From positions 310,001 through 374,000 of the forward strand of contig NZ_JANQBB010000006.1 of assembly GCF_024721975.1 (NCBI RefSeq): a stretch of 64,000 nucleotides of DNA. The letters run 5' to 3'. A model generated the notes under the pieces. The model did no database searches, was not told the origin of the DNA, and worked only from the letters and a program-made list of their open reading frames with translations. Positions 54,515 through 63,769 of the stretch are shown piece after piece. A program made the translations under genes and the position numbers. How positions within the stretch are numbered: position 1 is the stretch's first letter; every line of letters begins with the position of its first letter. Source of the DNA: Paenibacillus endoradicis. GTDB taxonomy: Bacteria > Bacillota > Bacilli > Paenibacillales > Paenibacillaceae.

Positions 54515-54640
54515 AGCGGAGAGGACATATCGTTGATGGAAAAGCGTTAACAATCGTGTTGTTCACAGATTTATATTGTACGTACACTTAGAAAAATCCG
54601 TGGACAACGGCGATTTGAGTATTGATTTGTTCTGGAAGCA
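54515..54640 (+). repeat. Palindromic dispersed element, copy P4 (most diverged)
   Basis: It shares GCGGAGAGGAC, GGAAAAGCG and CGTGGACAACGGCGATT with the other copies. In the inner stem P1 has CTC/GAG where P4 has CAC/GTG, a compensatory pair change. Confidence 0.8.
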
Positions 54641-54696
54641 TCAAAATTACACAGCTTCATTAGCTACATCAAAACGTCTCACTAGTACATATTAAT

Positions 54697-55881
54697 TTAC
54701 TCCGTAGTGTTGTATGCATGTAGCAATGTATAACGCTCAATGCGAATATGATGTGCTTCCTCTAAACTTAATTTACAAAGTTCTGGTGAAATACCAAGCT
54801 CAGCAATCGTTGTTGGACCACCCACTTTAGCGAGCAGTTCTGTTAAAACTTGGCTACTTGGAAGTTCACTCAATAGTTGCTTAATTTCTGCCCAATGTTG
54901 CGTGATAGCTGGATTAACATTTGGCTGTGAACCGAAATCTTTTTCCGCTAGTTGATGATACAATGAAGCGATTACAATACAGCTTACGCCAACCTTTGCA
55001 CCATGCAATAGTTGCTTATAGCCTTTCTTAATAAATTCCATCTCCCAATAGTGTGACAGATGATGTTCTGCGCCTGAAGCTGGATGCGATTTCCCGAATA
55101 TTAACATAGCAATACCCGATTCAATAAGTGCACTCATAAGATGTGCAATACCCGCTTCTTCTCCCGCAGCGATACTATCTGCTGCTCGTACGCATTTGTG
55201 AAGTGCATTGACCGTAATCTCATCTGATATAGGAAGATACGGCTCATCATTCGTTAGATTGCCGAATTTCCAATCCAGCAACGATGTATATTTACCTAGA
55301 ATATCACCAAAGCCTGCGGCAATAAGTGACTTAGGTGCTTTAACTAATATATTTAGATCAGCGAAAACAGCATCTGGACCAATCGCTACGATCGTTTTCT
55401 TGAATCCCCGTATGATGATTGGAGCGCCTTTGGAGTTGAATCCATCGACAGAAGGAGCTGTTGGTACAGATATGAATGGTAATGATACCGTATGCGCCGC
55501 ATAACGCACTACATCATGAATCGTACCGCTACCTACAGCAATAACTACTTCGGGATGATGCTGTTGGATCGCTAATATTAACTCGATAATAGTTTGCTCG
55601 TCTGCAATAACATCATCGATTTTATTAGCAGTAAGTATTGTAGTTGTCACTCCGACTGTACCATCTTCATTAAAGTATTGCTCTAATTGCTTGGCAGCTA
55701 CTTCATAAGTTTTGTTATCCGCTACTAACATAACCTGTTTCATTCCACGTCGTTTCACATAAGGAACAATTTTTGATAAAGCGCCTGTTTCAATCATAAT
55801 AGTATCCATACCGATACTTTCTCGTACGTTTACATCTAACTTTTCCATAATGGAGTTAATGTCTTGCACATAGTTCATCAT
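54697..55881 (-). CDS. egsA: sn-Glycerol-1-phosphate dehydrogenase (AraM/EgsA)
   Basis: A 394-residue enzyme of the iron-containing alcohol dehydrogenase superfamily, AraM/G1PDH branch. The NAD-binding GSGTIHD, SVPTAPSVDGFNSKGAPI and the metal-ligand regions AAGFGDILGKYTSLLDW, SGAEHHLSHYWEM and LHGAKVGVS are all visible. It reduces dihydroxyacetone phosphate to glycerol-1-phosphate, which in Bacillota feeds PcrB to make heptaprenylglyceryl phosphate. No pcrB or arabinose genes are adjacent, so the gene is unlinked here. GGGAGAG stands before two consecutive ATG codons; either may be used. Confidence 0.94.
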   Translation of the reverse strand: MMNYVQDINSIMEKLDVNVRESIGMDTIMIETGALSKIVPYVKRRGMKQVMLVADNKTYEVAAKQLEQYFNEDGTVGVTTTILTANKIDDVIADEQTIIELILAIQQHHPEVVIAVGSGTIHDVVRYAAHTVSLPFISVPTAPSVDGFNSKGAPIIIRGFKKTIVAIGPDAVFADLNILVKAPKSLIAAGFGDILGKYTSLLDWKFGNLTNDEPYLPISDEITVNALHKCVRAADSIAAGEEAGIAHLMSALIESGIAMLIFGKSHPASGAEHHLSHYWEMEFIKKGYKQLLHGAKVGVSCIVIASLYHQLAEKDFGSQPNVNPAITQHWAEIKQLLSELPSSQVLTELLAKVGGPTTIAELGISPELCKLSLEEAHHIRIERYTLLHAYNTTE

Positions 55882-55911
55882 GATCTCTCCCAGCTCATCT
55901 GTAGTATAGGT

Positions 55912-55959
55912 AAAGGAGACAATCCCTCACTCTAATATAGAGAGGAAATTGTCTCCTTT
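55912..55959 (-). terminator. Terminator of the FecR/NHL/cyclase gene group
   Basis: AAAGGAGACAAT and ATTGTCTCCTTT form a perfect 12-bp stem, with extra pairing in the loop. It lies downstream of the FecR-repeat gene and upstream of egsA. Confidence 0.88.
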
Positions 55960-56046
55960 CATTATAACTATTTCTTGTTTATAAGTCATATCAATTACTA
56001 GCTTAATCATCTAGTAATTGATCTCAGTCTGTATAACGGTTCATAA

Positions 56047-58722
56047 TTACCATTGAATGGACGGGGCATTAATAAAATACGTCTCTGTAATCCCGTTCTT
56101 TATATATACTAATTTGTATTGCACTGAATCAGTCCCTTGAGATGGATAGTGTATAAAATCCATATTTCCTTCGTTCTTAGCTTCTTGAGGTTGCCACTCT
56201 TCTCCAACCTTTACCGATAACAACATCTCATCTGCATCATCTTTCTTCTCAAATCCTAAAGAATGAATATATTGATTACTAAAATAAATATCGTCTAATG
56301 TAATAACATATTCATTAATAGAAACTCCCTTGCTAATTGAGTAGAAGGCGGGTACATAAACAGTAAAATTTTGTTCAAGACTCGTTTGTAATTCGTAAAT
56401 ATTGAATGGTTGCACAACGGTATCCACATTCAAAATGAATTGTTTCTCACCTAATATGCTATGTTCCACAGTTATTGTGAAAATCATCTCGGCTTGCTGT
56501 TGTTCCAAACCCCATCTGAATACTCCATCAGCATTTCCGTCATTGTCTACATCTAGCTCAGGAAGAGACTCACTACCCTGTCTAACTGCTATTAGCTGAA
56601 TCGATGGTACTGTGGAGCTGAATAGAAGACTTATACCATCAGTATTCACTGGTATTGCTTCATTTGTTAGTAGATATGTGATATCTTCGTCGCCAACCAC
56701 ATCATTCTTAATATAATCAATAGGTTTCAACCTTACAACTTTCTGAAGATTAAGATCGAAAGGTCTCGCTATATCTGACCATTGAGGGGGTACTGTTGAT
56801 AAATTTAAGTTGAATTCTTTCTCACCTAACATTTCGTGATTCACCTTTATTGTGAATCTCATCTCAGCTTGTTCTGGTTCCAACTGTGTTGTAAACACAC
56901 CATCATCTAGTTTTCCGATGTCTTTGCCGTCGCTTCGTGTAACCTCTAGTAGCTGTATCGATTGATCTTCAGATTGGAATACAAGATTTACATCATAGCT
57001 GTTTACTTCTATTGGTTGTTCAATGACTAGATTGGTGTAATCATCATCAGTTTCATCGCCGCTTCTAGTATAATCCATAGGCGTTGAACTTCCGTCTGTC
57101 TCGAGTTGAACAATAAACGGTCTTATTATATCTTCCCATGTAATCAATGGCGTCGAAACAGTAGTAGCTACATTCAAATTGAATTCTTTCTCACCTAATT
57201 TGTCATGTTTCACCGTTACTTTGAATCTCATCTCAGCGTGATCCTTATCCAAATGTGTTCTAAACACACCATCATCTTGCTTAGGAAGAGACTCGTCACC
57301 TCGTGTAACTTTCAATATTTGTATCGATGAATCTTTTGATTGGAATACAAGATTTACATCATCGCTATTTACTAGTATTGGTTCTTCAATTATTAGATCA
57401 GTTATCGAATTACCACTTTTAATATAATCCATAGGTGTCTGAATTCCATCTGTCTGGAGTTGAACATCGAATGGTTTTGTTATGTCAGACCATGTAATTG
57501 ATGGCCCGGGTGGATTAGTTGGCTTAGGTGTATTAGGAATAGATCCATTCTTACTTTGCTCTTCTTCTAATCTCTCTTGCTTCTCACGTTCATATTTATC
57601 TCTCTCAGCCTGACTAAGCTTTTGAAGCCACAACTTTTCTAATGCATCGAGACGATCCTGTTTTAATTTATCTTCTTTAGCTTTTTGTTCGCTAGCGTTG
57701 AATCCATTGGTTAATGCATCTTTTTTCGCTTGTTCAGCAAGTAATTTTTCCTGGCGTTGTTGTTCTGATAATGCATCAAGTTCAAATTTCCAGTCTACAT
57801 CGCCTGTATTTTGATGTAATTCATTATTAGTTAATTGTTGTTCTTTAATTTGCTGTTGTAATTTTAACAGATTATTTCCATCTATTTTGTTAAGTTTAAA
57901 TGCCTCTTTTGCTAATGCAAGTAATAGATTATATACGTTATCGGTATATTGGTTTTGTGATAACGGGAATTGATTAATTTCAGTTGGGAAAGTTGATGTT
58001 GTAAATTTATTCATCAATTCTTGGTTTTCACTAATTATTTTTTGAGCACTTTCCAATATTGATTCCATAACTTCAGTACTTGTCGATTTAAGCATTTGCG
58101 CTAAAACTTGATTATCAATCGGAATCATCTGAAGCTGATCTTGAGCCCCTACAGTTAATGCTGAAGCTGGATATACATTAAAATGATCCGAATTATTGTC
58201 GTTGCCTGTAACATTAACATTTCCAGATAATACGGCTAATGATGGTAGTCCTGTATTAGGATCTACGCCTACAAAGAAATTAGTACCTCGCACGCCCATT
58301 ATTGCAGTAGGTGTTTCCAATACAAATTCGTCATCTTTATTTTTGATCGACTTCACATCGACCCATACTTTACCTTTAAGCATACTTACTTTGGTTGTTG
58401 TACCACTCTTGTTAGATAACTTACTAAACGTTACTGTGGTACTGCTTTCTAATACGAAAGTGTCATCTTCTGATGTTCCATTCGAAAACTTCAATACAAC
58501 TGAACTTTTCTTACCCGTTGTTACGACATCACCTTGATTCAAACTCATGCCTTTGAATCCTTTTAGTGTCTTCTTGCCACCAGATTTTTTGACATCAACA
58601 GTACCTTCAATCTTGGAAATAATTGCTACTCTTGAAGTAGCGGCTTCTGCTAATCCAACATGACTAAATATCGATACAGCTAAGAAGATAGCAATAAAAG
58701 TGACTATACTCCATCTTTTCAA
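56047..58722 (-). CDS. Secreted FecR-domain protein with three beta-sandwich repeats
   Basis: About 891 residues. A signal peptide (ending near GLAEAAT) is followed by a FecR domain (about 35-180; VDVKKSGGKKTLKGFKG, GDVVTTGKKSSVVLKFSNGT, LETPTAIMGVRGTNFFV). A Gln/Lys-rich coiled coil covers about 210-395. Three tandem repeats start with WSDITKPFD, WEDIIRPF and WSDIARPFD, each carrying a V-x-LVFQS/LLFSS segment and LGEKEFNLN/LGEKQFILN. They resemble cadherin-like beta-sandwich domains. The TTG start at 58722 is preferred because GAAGGAGGG stands 6 nt before it; an ATG at 58743 overlaps the previous stop as TAATG but lacks a ribosome site. It may be a surface sensor or scaffold for the neighbouring CHASE2 cyclase. 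Confidence 0.85.
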   Translation of the reverse strand: MKRWSIVTFIAIFLAVSIFSHVGLAEAATSRVAIISKIEGTVDVKKSGGKKTLKGFKGMSLNQGDVVTTGKKSSVVLKFSNGTSEDDTFVLESSTTVTFSKLSNKSGTTTKVSMLKGKVWVDVKSIKNKDDEFVLETPTAIMGVRGTNFFVGVDPNTGLPSLAVLSGNVNVTGNDNNSDHFNVYPASALTVGAQDQLQMIPIDNQVLAQMLKSTSTEVMESILESAQKIISENQELMNKFTTSTFPTEINQFPLSQNQYTDNVYNLLLALAKEAFKLNKIDGNNLLKLQQQIKEQQLTNNELHQNTGDVDWKFELDALSEQQRQEKLLAEQAKKDALTNGFNASEQKAKEDKLKQDRLDALEKLWLQKLSQAERDKYEREKQERLEEEQSKNGSIPNTPKPTNPPGPSITWSDITKPFDVQLQTDGIQTPMDYIKSGNSITDLIIEEPILVNSDDVNLVFQSKDSSIQILKVTRGDESLPKQDDGVFRTHLDKDHAEMRFKVTVKHDKLGEKEFNLNVATTVSTPLITWEDIIRPFIVQLETDGSSTPMDYTRSGDETDDDYTNLVIEQPIEVNSYDVNLVFQSEDQSIQLLEVTRSDGKDIGKLDDGVFTTQLEPEQAEMRFTIKVNHEMLGEKEFNLNLSTVPPQWSDIARPFDLNLQKVVRLKPIDYIKNDVVGDEDITYLLTNEAIPVNTDGISLLFSSTVPSIQLIAVRQGSESLPELDVDNDGNADGVFRWGLEQQQAEMIFTITVEHSILGEKQFILNVDTVVQPFNIYELQTSLEQNFTVYVPAFYSISKGVSINEYVITLDDIYFSNQYIHSLGFEKKDDADEMLLSVKVGEEWQPQEAKNEGNMDFIHYPSQGTDSVQYKLVYIKNGITETYFINAPSIQW

Positions 58723-58742
58723 AGTATTCCCTCCTTCGTTCA

Positions 58743-60353
58743 TTATGAGTTAAAGATTGTATGTCGAATGACAACATTATTGTTCGCTTGATCCCACTCC
58801 ACGTCATATCCAAGTTGCTCTGCAAAGAATCGCAATGGAACTAACAAGCGATTTTCCTTTACGATAATTGGATTTCCCATTAGCAATTCACTACTTACTC
58901 CATCATTAATAATATTTACGATGTTACTTGTTGCAGAGAATCTATAGGAAAGTTTATCATTTACGATAACTTCATATTGCTCAGTCGCTGCCAAATAGTT
59001 TATTGTCATACCAAGCTTCGTAACGATTGCTCGTAGAGGTACATACGTACGATTTTCTTTCATAATAGGAGCTACATCAGTTTCTAAGAGCTCATCGTTA
59101 ACGATAATATGGATTTCACCATCTTGCTCTACTGTTTCAGGTATTACATAAGATTGTACGACTCTAATCCTATTGTTGGAAGAGTCCGCTATTGCGATAT
59201 CTCCATTATCCAATTCTATGACGTCAGTAGGTTCATTCAATGCTGCCGAGGATAGTACGCCATCTGCGAAACCATATTCCCCACCAATACCTGCTAACGT
59301 AGTGACGTTACCATTTTGAATGGCACGAATGACATGATTAAGCGTATCTGCAACTAGCAATACACCTGATTTTGTTAGTGTAATACCCGACGGAGAAGAT
59401 AGTCTTGCATCTGAGATTGGTCCGTCGATATAATCTCCTGTCACGTATAGTTCATTGCTGCCATACGATCCATTCCCCGCTACAGTGGACACCTTGTTGT
59501 TAGAAAAATCGATATAACGGATTCGCTGATTTCCTTTATCACTTACATATAAATTATCTTTCTCATCTATTACTAAGCCAGTAGGTTCATTGAACATAGA
59601 TTCAGAGATAGAACCATCAGCAAAATCCCCACTATGTTCTATTACACCTGGGAAATACTCTACGACTCTTTCTGAAGCTTTATTCAAAGTTGTAACTTTG
59701 CCATCCGTATCAATTTTACGAATAAGATGATTAAGTGTATCAGTAACATAGACGTTACCTTTACTATCTACCGCAACATCTGATGGATAGTAGAAGCCTG
59801 CTGCTGAACCTATGCCATCTTGATCACCAGGTCGCCATGAGCCGGCAATCGTAGTAACAACACCGTCTTTACCAATACGGCGAATACTATGATTATCTGT
59901 ATCTGCAATATAGATTTGTCCTTGTGCGTCTAGTGCAAGCCCACCAGGTGACTGATACATAGCTACATCAATAGCACCATCTCCGTAACTTCCAATAGGT
60001 AGCGAAGATTCATCGAAATCTACAATAAGACCGCTTAGTGTTTTTAGCTTGTCATTAGCTAGTACTCTAATTTTATGATTTTTGCTATCACTAATTAATA
60101 AGCTACCATCTTGCTGCTGCAATAGTGAAGTAGGATAGAAAAGTGATGCCTCTGCGGTAGAACCGTCATTAAAATCAGACTTTGATTGTCCAATCATCGT
60201 TCGTAATTCTAATAACCCTTTCTTACTATTAAGCACACTATCAGCTTGCACAGTTAATGGTGTCGCTACAGCCATAACGAACACCGACGTAATAATGATA
60301 TTTTCCCTTAGAAATTGACGTTTCAAATCAGTCACCAACCTTTTATTTTTCAA
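58743..60353 (-). CDS. Secreted NHL beta-propeller protein with copper amine oxidase-N stalk domain
   Basis: A 536-residue protein. The N-terminal signal (IIITSVFVMAVATPLTVQAD) is followed by NHL-type propeller blades (LYPTSLLQQQDGSLLISDS-like blocks, GGLALDAQGQIYIADTDNHSI, YPSDVAVDSKGNVYVTDTLNH), then a C-terminal stalk domain of two repeats (MKENRTYVPLRAIVTKLGM; VKENRLLVPLRFFAEQLGY). The start codon is TTG at 60353; ribosome-site evidence is weak, and GTG or TTG codons further in are possible. It lies directly before the FecR gene and is probably coupled with it. Function is unknown; propeller and stalk suggest ligand or wall binding. Confidence 0.85.
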   Translation of the reverse strand: MKNKRLVTDLKRQFLRENIIITSVFVMAVATPLTVQADSVLNSKKGLLELRTMIGQSKSDFNDGSTAEASLFYPTSLLQQQDGSLLISDSKNHKIRVLANDKLKTLSGLIVDFDESSLPIGSYGDGAIDVAMYQSPGGLALDAQGQIYIADTDNHSIRRIGKDGVVTTIAGSWRPGDQDGIGSAAGFYYPSDVAVDSKGNVYVTDTLNHLIRKIDTDGKVTTLNKASERVVEYFPGVIEHSGDFADGSISESMFNEPTGLVIDEKDNLYVSDKGNQRIRYIDFSNNKVSTVAGNGSYGSNELYVTGDYIDGPISDARLSSPSGITLTKSGVLLVADTLNHVIRAIQNGNVTTLAGIGGEYGFADGVLSSAALNEPTDVIELDNGDIAIADSSNNRIRVVQSYVIPETVEQDGEIHIIVNDELLETDVAPIMKENRTYVPLRAIVTKLGMTINYLAATEQYEVIVNDKLSYRFSATSNIVNIINDGVSSELLMGNPIIVKENRLLVPLRFFAEQLGYDVEWDQANNNVVIRHTIFNS

Positions 60354-60474
60354 CTCACTTTTGCATCTCGCTTAATACCTTTAAGTGAACTTTCCTATAA
60401 ATGTTATTTACTCTAATAGCAAATATACATGTTCATATAGGTCATTTCAGTAATCCAGCTCTCATTTTGCAAAA

Positions 60475-62316
60475 TTATTTTTTTCTTAACAACTCATAAA
60501 TGGCAATCGCTTGTGATTTACCTTTGAATATTTTCTCTTCGGCATCTCCATACTCAAAATGATCACTAGTCGCTCTATAGACATCCTCTGACACCATAAT
60601 TTGACCAGCAGCAGTTCCAGACTCTATTCGAGATGCTATATTCACGCTATCACCAATTGCTGTATAATCCATTCGTAAGTAAGATCCTATATTACCGATA
60701 ACGACATTTCCTGTATGAATCCCAATACCAATATTTACTTCAACACCATACTTCTTTAATAGTTGATCATGAATTGGCTTCATATTTTGTTGTATCTGAT
60801 ATGCAGTTAAGACAGCCATTTTTTCATGCTCTACTACATCAAGCGGGGCATTGAACAGAATCATTGCAGCATCTCCGATAAATTTATCAATGGTACCATT
60901 GTTTTCTAACGCTGTTTTGGTAATCATTGTGAATTTCGTATTCAACACATCAACAACTTCAGCAGGAGTTAGCTTCTCAGAAAGTGAAGTAAACCCACGA
61001 ATATCTAGGAATAGAATCGTTATTCGCTTTGATATCCCACCGATTTGAATATCCATTCCTTGCTTCACAATGTCCTTTACAAGATCAGGGGAAATATATC
61101 TACCAAACTGTCTAGTAACAAAGTTTTTCTGCGATTGTTCCATATAGGATTTCAATGACACATTAAATACATAAGCAAGTAGCATACCTACTAGTACGTA
61201 TACAACACTTATATGATAGTTAACATGTTGATAGCTATATTGCTGAGCAAAATAAATAACAACTATGCTTAGTATGACAATGCTAAATGTATATAGATTT
61301 TTTAATCGCCAAGGTAATAACATGAAAAGTACATATGCAATAATAATTATACTTAGTTCAACAACATTGGGTGCGTATTGAATATAACTCCCTTGTAATA
61401 ATTGGTTTGCAATATTAGCATGTACATAGACTAACTTAGTATCTCGTTCAAGTGGTGTAGGTCCAGAATCTTGTCCACTATCACCTGAAACACCCGTTGC
61501 CGTTGCCCCTACAAACACGATAGCATTTTGAAAAGTTTCCGGAGGTATGTCGCCATAGAGCACATTAACAAATGGAACAGTTAAGAAATCATCTGTAACC
61601 AATTCATAATCAATGGTCATCGTATTTTTCGCTATAGGATCACTTGTTTTCTTGCGATCTGTAAATTCATCGTAGAAAGAGAGATCCGCACCCGTCATTT
61701 CTACTGCTTTGTAGGCTAACGAAGGAATAACTGTTCCATCAGGTGCTTGTACGTTCAACCATGCTTGTCTTATAACTCCGTCATGACTTACAACACGATT
61801 GATATGAGCAAATCGTGCATGTTGTGCTAACAGATCATATGGATAGAAAACTTGATTCGTTTGCAAATATTGATCTTCACGAACAACAGAAGTTTGGAAT
61901 ACGTCTCCTGACGTGACCCCTACAACAGGCAATATAACGTTATTATATGATGACAAAGCTTCAGCAAACATGAGATCGCTTTCTTCATTGCTTGCATCGC
62001 TAAATGTTAGGTCAAATGCAATAGCATCAGGCTCATAACCTTCTTGATTCACCATTTCGAGAAAAGAGGCATACACCGCACGATCCCAAGGAAATTGCCC
62101 TAAAGCTTCGATCGATTCATTGTCAATAGCAACAACAACAATATGAGGATCAGGATCATGACTTGCTGATTGCTTCATATTCATATCTAGCATAATCGTT
62201 TCAAATTTTTGAAATCCGTGTAGTTGATAACTAAAAACAACTATAAACAGTAGTATAATGTTAGCAATTATGAATGTTTTTTTAATTGTTGATTTCAATC
62301 CATCCCCACTTTCCAT
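60475..62316 (-). CDS. CHASE2-domain adenylate/guanylate cyclase (class III)
   Basis: A 613-residue membrane enzyme. TM1 (about 12-31) precedes an extracellular CHASE2 sensor (40-310; HIVVVAIDNESIEALGQFPWDR, DAIAFDLTFSD). Three TMs follow (about 315-390), then the class III cyclase (about 430-610). Catalytic features are present: metal Asp in ILFLDIRGFTSLSEKL, Lys and second Asp in DKFIGDAAMILF, the base-specifying Thr region and transition-state Asn/Arg in MDYTAIGDSVNIASRIES. It should make cAMP (or cGMP) in response to an extracellular signal. A TTG at 62298 has GGGG 5 nt upstream and may be the real start. It lies about 120 bp upstream of the NHL/FecR genes on the same strand. Confidence 0.92.
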   Translation of the reverse strand: MESGDGLKSTIKKTFIIANIILLFIVVFSYQLHGFQKFETIMLDMNMKQSASHDPDPHIVVVAIDNESIEALGQFPWDRAVYASFLEMVNQEGYEPDAIAFDLTFSDASNEESDLMFAEALSSYNNVILPVVGVTSGDVFQTSVVREDQYLQTNQVFYPYDLLAQHARFAHINRVVSHDGVIRQAWLNVQAPDGTVIPSLAYKAVEMTGADLSFYDEFTDRKKTSDPIAKNTMTIDYELVTDDFLTVPFVNVLYGDIPPETFQNAIVFVGATATGVSGDSGQDSGPTPLERDTKLVYVHANIANQLLQGSYIQYAPNVVELSIIIIAYVLFMLLPWRLKNLYTFSIVILSIVVIYFAQQYSYQHVNYHISVVYVLVGMLLAYVFNVSLKSYMEQSQKNFVTRQFGRYISPDLVKDIVKQGMDIQIGGISKRITILFLDIRGFTSLSEKLTPAEVVDVLNTKFTMITKTALENNGTIDKFIGDAAMILFNAPLDVVEHEKMAVLTAYQIQQNMKPIHDQLLKKYGVEVNIGIGIHTGNVVIGNIGSYLRMDYTAIGDSVNIASRIESGTAAGQIMVSEDVYRATSDHFEYGDAEEKIFKGKSQAIAIYELLRKK

Positions 62317-62389
62317 AAAAAGGTTCTATATCTATATTAAACTATCGAAAATTAACGTCAATAGTTATGATAGATTTACATACATTTAA

Positions 62390-62455
62390 TGCAAAAAAAA
62401 ATCCTCATATATCATTGCCATCATCTGAGATGACTAATTGATTTATAAGGATTAT
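62390..62455 (-). terminator. Probable terminator of ridA
   Basis: The minus strand has AATCCTTATA and TATGAGGATT arms around inner pairing (TCATCTCAGATGA), followed by nine T. Confidence 0.6.
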
Positions 62456-62484
62456 CGGAGAATTGTATAGTTAAATTATGCTAA

Positions 62485-62859
62485 TTATAATTGAACGATA
62501 ACTTCGATTTCTACAAGAGCATCTTTCGGTAACCTTGCAACTTCTACAGCGCTACGAGCTGGATAAGGTTGTTCGAAGAAACTAGCGTAAACTTCATTAA
62601 CAGAAGCAAAATCGTTCATATCTTTCAAGAACACCGTTGTTTTAATAATATCGCTCATAGTGCCTCCAGCAGTTTCAACAATCGCTTTCACATTTTCAAG
62701 AGATTGCTTCGCTTGTTCTGCTGTAGTAGCAGGGAAAATATTATTTACAGGGTCCATTCCTAATTGACCAGACGTGAATAGTAGGTTGCCTACTTGTACA
62801 GCTTGAGAATATGGTCCAATTGCTTGTGGTGCTTGCTCCGTATGTATTGCTTTCTTCAT
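62485..62859 (-). CDS. ridA: RidA-family enamine/imine deaminase
   Basis: A 124-residue trimer-forming protein of the YjgF/YER057c/UK114 family. Markers are APQAIGPYSQAV near the N-terminus, FTSGQLGMDP, EQAKQSLENVKAIVETAG, KTTVFLKDMNDF and the catalytic Arg in PARSAVEVARLPKDALVEIE. It hydrolyses reactive 2-aminoacrylate and related imines made by PLP enzymes. Length and conserved residues are normal. GGAAGGAAG lies before the ATG. It is a single-gene unit with a T-rich terminator. Confidence 0.96.
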   Translation of the reverse strand: MKKAIHTEQAPQAIGPYSQAVQVGNLLFTSGQLGMDPVNNIFPATTAEQAKQSLENVKAIVETAGGTMSDIIKTTVFLKDMNDFASVNEVYASFFEQPYPARSAVEVARLPKDALVEIEVIVQL

Positions 62860-62953
62860 CTAAAATCTTCCTTCCTATTCTGTTCGATTCTACATATATT
62901 TGATCATTATATTTTATCTATTATTATCTTATATAGCAAGTTATTGGTGATTA

Positions 62954-63769
62954 TTATACATGATTCTTTTTTGGAGACAATAAGGGACGATACATCATAC
63001 GCGCATTATTTTCTGTAATGAATTCATCACTTAATGTAAAGCCCTCTTCATCAAACATTTTTCTAAATATAACATTATGTCTAATATAATATCCTTTAGA
63101 AGTTTGTTTAATTCGATGTTCTCTCTCATATATTTCATAGTGGTAGGGAAGTTGTTCATCCGAGCGGATTTGTCCTTGAAGCTCATTCTCAGTTAATAGT
63201 AAGTGCAATTGAAAACGATAAGGGGTATCATTCCTCAATTGTAAATCTTCTGTGTTAAATATACAGGTTGCTCCAATACCAAAAGGACGAGATCTTGCCT
63301 TGTCTGGAAATAGATCATAAGGGTGACGATGTCTCTCTATAATCGAAAGTGGGGTATGTAATGCCATCCAATAAATAAAACTAGATACTTGACTCAATCC
63401 TCCACCTATCATATGTGTCATTTTATCATCCTGTAACCCATAACTTTTCTTATAACCTCTTCCACGACTAGGGGCACCTATAACTTTCCAAAATGAAAAT
63501 ATTTGTCCTGGTTCTATTATTAGTCCATTTATACACTTAAGCGCTAACGCAAGATTATGTTGTGTGTTTAGGTCATATTGAAAAATATTAGGCAAAAAAC
63601 TCTTCTTCAATATTGTGCGATGTTCAAATAAATTCACTTCTAGTAAAGTTTCATCATATAGTTTTGCATAATTCCCACTATTCATGTACCACTGGATATA
63701 ACGTTTTATTTTAGGAAAAGTTCTTAATATCGGGAACGTTTTCTTCTTCTCAATCGATAAATGTTTCAT
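62954..63769 (-). CDS. VanW-family protein
   Basis: A 271-residue VanW-domain protein (PF04294). Typical blocks are NLALALKCINGLIIEPGQIFSFW, RGYKKSYGLQ, GGGLSQVSSFIYWMALH, RHRHPYDLFPDKARSRPFGIGAT and NDTPYRFQLHLLL. It has no signal peptide or TM segment, unlike many VanW/YoaR wall proteins, and is close in size to VanW encoded by vanB-type clusters. The function is unknown. AGGGTGG lies before the ATG. It stands alone, about 39 kb from the vanR-vanS-vanY-vanZ-like block. Confidence 0.92.
   Translation of the reverse strand: MKHLSIEKKKTFPILRTFPKIKRYIQWYMNSGNYAKLYDETLLEVNLFEHRTILKKSFLPNIFQYDLNTQHNLALALKCINGLIIEPGQIFSFWKVIGAPSRGRGYKKSYGLQDDKMTHMIGGGLSQVSSFIYWMALHTPLSIIERHRHPYDLFPDKARSRPFGIGATCIFNTEDLQLRNDTPYRFQLHLLLTENELQGQIRSDEQLPYHYEIYEREHRIKQTSKGYYIRHNVIFRKMFDEEGFTLSDEFITENNARMMYRPLLSPKKNHV

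Noticed and set aside
54185..54550. 121-codon ORF of 17-residue repeats
   Set aside because: It exists because the 51-bp tandem repeat is a multiple of three and lacks stops; there is no ribosome site and its end runs into repeat P4.
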